From NCBI GenBank assembly GCA_021781315.1, contig JAJXXB010000121.1, positions 1-6,307 of the forward strand: a stretch of DNA of 6,307 nucleotides. Direction: 5' to 3'. Positions within the stretch are counted from its first letter, which is position 1. Every line of letters begins with the position of its first letter. Below, piece after piece: positions 5,347 through 6,307 of this stretch. The DNA comes from Actinomycetes bacterium (GTDB lineage Bacteria > Actinomycetota > Acidimicrobiia > Acidimicrobiales > RAAP-2). Made by a program: the position numbers and the translations under genes. The notes beneath the pieces were generated by a model. The model saw only the letters and a program-made list of their open reading frames with translations, was not told the DNA's origin and did not search any database.

Positions 5347-6307
5347 ATGGACAGAGACCCGAGGACGTCGCGCCGCAGTTGGGCCGAGCCGTTCCGCATC
5401 AAGATGGTGGAGCCGATCACGGTGACCACCCGCGAGCATCGCGAGCGCGCGATCGCGAGCGCCGGGTGGAACACGTTCCTGCTTCGCGCCGAGGACGTCT
5501 ACATCGACCTGCTCACCGACTCGGGGACCAACGCGATGTCTGACCGGCAGTGGGCGGCACTCATGCTCGGCGACGAGGCTTACGCCGGGAGCCGTTCCTA
5601 CTACCACCTTGAGGACGCGGTGCGCGACGTCTACGGCTACGAGGAGCTCGTGCCGACCCACCAGGGCCGCGGCGCCGAGCACATCCTGAGCCAGATCCTC
5701 ATCAAGCCCGGCGACGCGGTGCCGGGCAACATGTACTTCACGACGACCCGCTTCCACCAGGAGCGGGCCGGCGGGACCTTCGTTGACGTGATCGTCGACG
5801 AGGCCCACGACCCCGCGAGCACCTATCCCTTCAAGGGCAACGTCGACCTCGACAAGTTCCGTGCCGTCATCGACGGGTACGGCGCGAGCCGCGTGCCCTA
5901 CATCTCGGTCGAGACCAACGTCAACATGGCCGGCGGCCAGCCCCTCTCCATGGCGAATCTGCGCGCCACCTACGAGCTCTGCCGCGAGCACGGCATCTAC
6001 CTGATGCTCGACGCCACGCGGGCCGTCGAGAACGCCTGGTTCATCAAGCAGCGCGAACCGGGCTATCAGGACAAGAGCGTGCGCGAGATCCTGCGCGAGA
6101 TCTGCAGCTACTCCGACGGCGCGACGGTCTCCTCGAAGAAGGACAACCTCGTGAACATCGGGGGCTTTCTCGCCCTGCGCGACCCCGAGCTGGCTCGTCG
6201 CGCGCGCGGCCTGCTCGTGGCCTTCGAGGGCCTGCACACCTACGGCGGCATGTCCGGGCGCGACATGGAGGCCCTCGCCCAGGGGATCCGCGAGATGGTC
6301 GAGACCG
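5347..6307 (+). CDS. Tryptophanase / tyrosine phenol-lyase (PLP beta-eliminating lyase), 5' part
   Basis: The first 320 codons of a PLP-dependent lyase that splits tryptophan to indole, or tyrosine to phenol, plus pyruvate and ammonia; the frame is open at the right edge. Landmarks in order: AEPFRIKMVEP (13-23), DVYIDLLTDSGTNAMSDRQW, GDEAYAGSRSYYHLE (Y79), VPTHQGRGAEH (R108), GNMYFTTTRFHQE (F131, T132), VNMAGGQPLSMANL (N193), MLDATRAVENAWFIK (D222, R225), and SSKKDNLVNIGGFL with the Schiff-base lysine K265. These keep a constant offset of +8 from the Citrobacter tyrosine phenol-lyase residues as I remember them (Y71, R100, T124, N185, D214, R217, K257). The visible half is therefore closer to tyrosine phenol-lyase than to E. 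coli TnaA, which as I recall has an insertion before this Thr and an Asp in its place. The substrate-deciding C-terminal residues are outside the window. Many actinobacterial homologues are simply named tryptophanase. Confidence 0.94.
   Translation, partial: MDRDPRTSRRSWAEPFRIKMVEPITVTTREHRERAIASAGWNTFLLRAEDVYIDLLTDSGTNAMSDRQWAALMLGDEAYAGSRSYYHLEDAVRDVYGYEELVPTHQGRGAEHILSQILIKPGDAVPGNMYFTTTRFHQERAGGTFVDVIVDEAHDPASTYPFKGNVDLDKFRAVIDGYGASRVPYISVETNVNMAGGQPLSMANLRATYELCREHGIYLMLDATRAVENAWFIKQREPGYQDKSVREILREICSYSDGATVSSKKDNLVNIGGFLALRDPELARRARGLLVAFEGLHTYGGMSGRDMEALAQGIREMVET

Noticed and set aside
5301..5543. Possible tnaC-like leader peptide containing a Trp codon upstream of the lyase
   Set aside because: The frame does not stop before the lyase gene but runs about 200 bases into it, lacks a Shine-Dalgarno, and shows none of the TnaC features.
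5290..6237. Long open frame on the minus strand opposite the lyase gene (315 codons)
   Set aside because: The plus strand encodes a clear tryptophanase/tyrosine phenol-lyase through the whole stretch. The minus product has no recognisable domain and is a by-product of high-GC codon usage.

Overview
This is a GC-rich, gene-dense stretch of bacterial chromosome, most likely from a member of the Actinomycetota. The main reason is the block of three consecutive genes (MSMEG_4193-type histidine phosphatase, DUF3090, SCO1664-type kinase-like protein), which is a conserved trio typical of that phylum. GTG starts, probable leaderless promoters and tight overlaps fit this. An acidimicrobial-type lineage is possible, but the window alone does not prove it.

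Layout. (a) 1-680, plus strand: the C-terminal half of a DHA2/EmrB-QacA-type MFS exporter whose 5' end lies outside the window. (b) 683-1405, minus strand: a membrane-anchored SIMPL (DUF541) protein that converges on the exporter with only 2 bp between the stop codons. (c) 1473-4403, minus strand: a compact four-gene operon, read from right to left. It holds an FrhB/FpoF-like iron-sulfur F420 or flavin oxidoreductase, the histidine phosphatase, DUF3090 and the SCO1664 kinase-like protein. The genes are joined by 4-bp stop/start overlaps (GTGA, ATGA) and a 2-bp gap. (d) 4404-4450: a 47-bp divergent promoter region in which both flanking genes have a TANNNT hexamer exactly 6 nt before the start codon, suggesting two back-to-back leaderless transcripts. 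(e) 4451-5233, plus strand: an Fpg/Nei-family DNA glycosylase with a C-C-D-H rather than Cys4 C-terminal finger. (f) 5347-6307, plus strand: the first 320 codons of a tryptophanase/tyrosine phenol-lyase, cut by the window end.

How the genes may work together. The operon in (c) is the one plausible functional unit. It pairs an F420/flavin-type electron-transfer protein with a phosphatase/mutase-fold enzyme, a small protein with a possible metal site, and a PI3/4-kinase-like protein. The trio is known as a conserved set next to the mycothiol ligase gene mshC in several actinobacteria, but its function is not established; here a SIMPL gene follows it instead. The exporter, glycosylase and lyase appear to be independent neighbours. 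No RNA gene, mobile element, CRISPR array or defence system was seen, and no gap without a gene exceeds about 115 bp.
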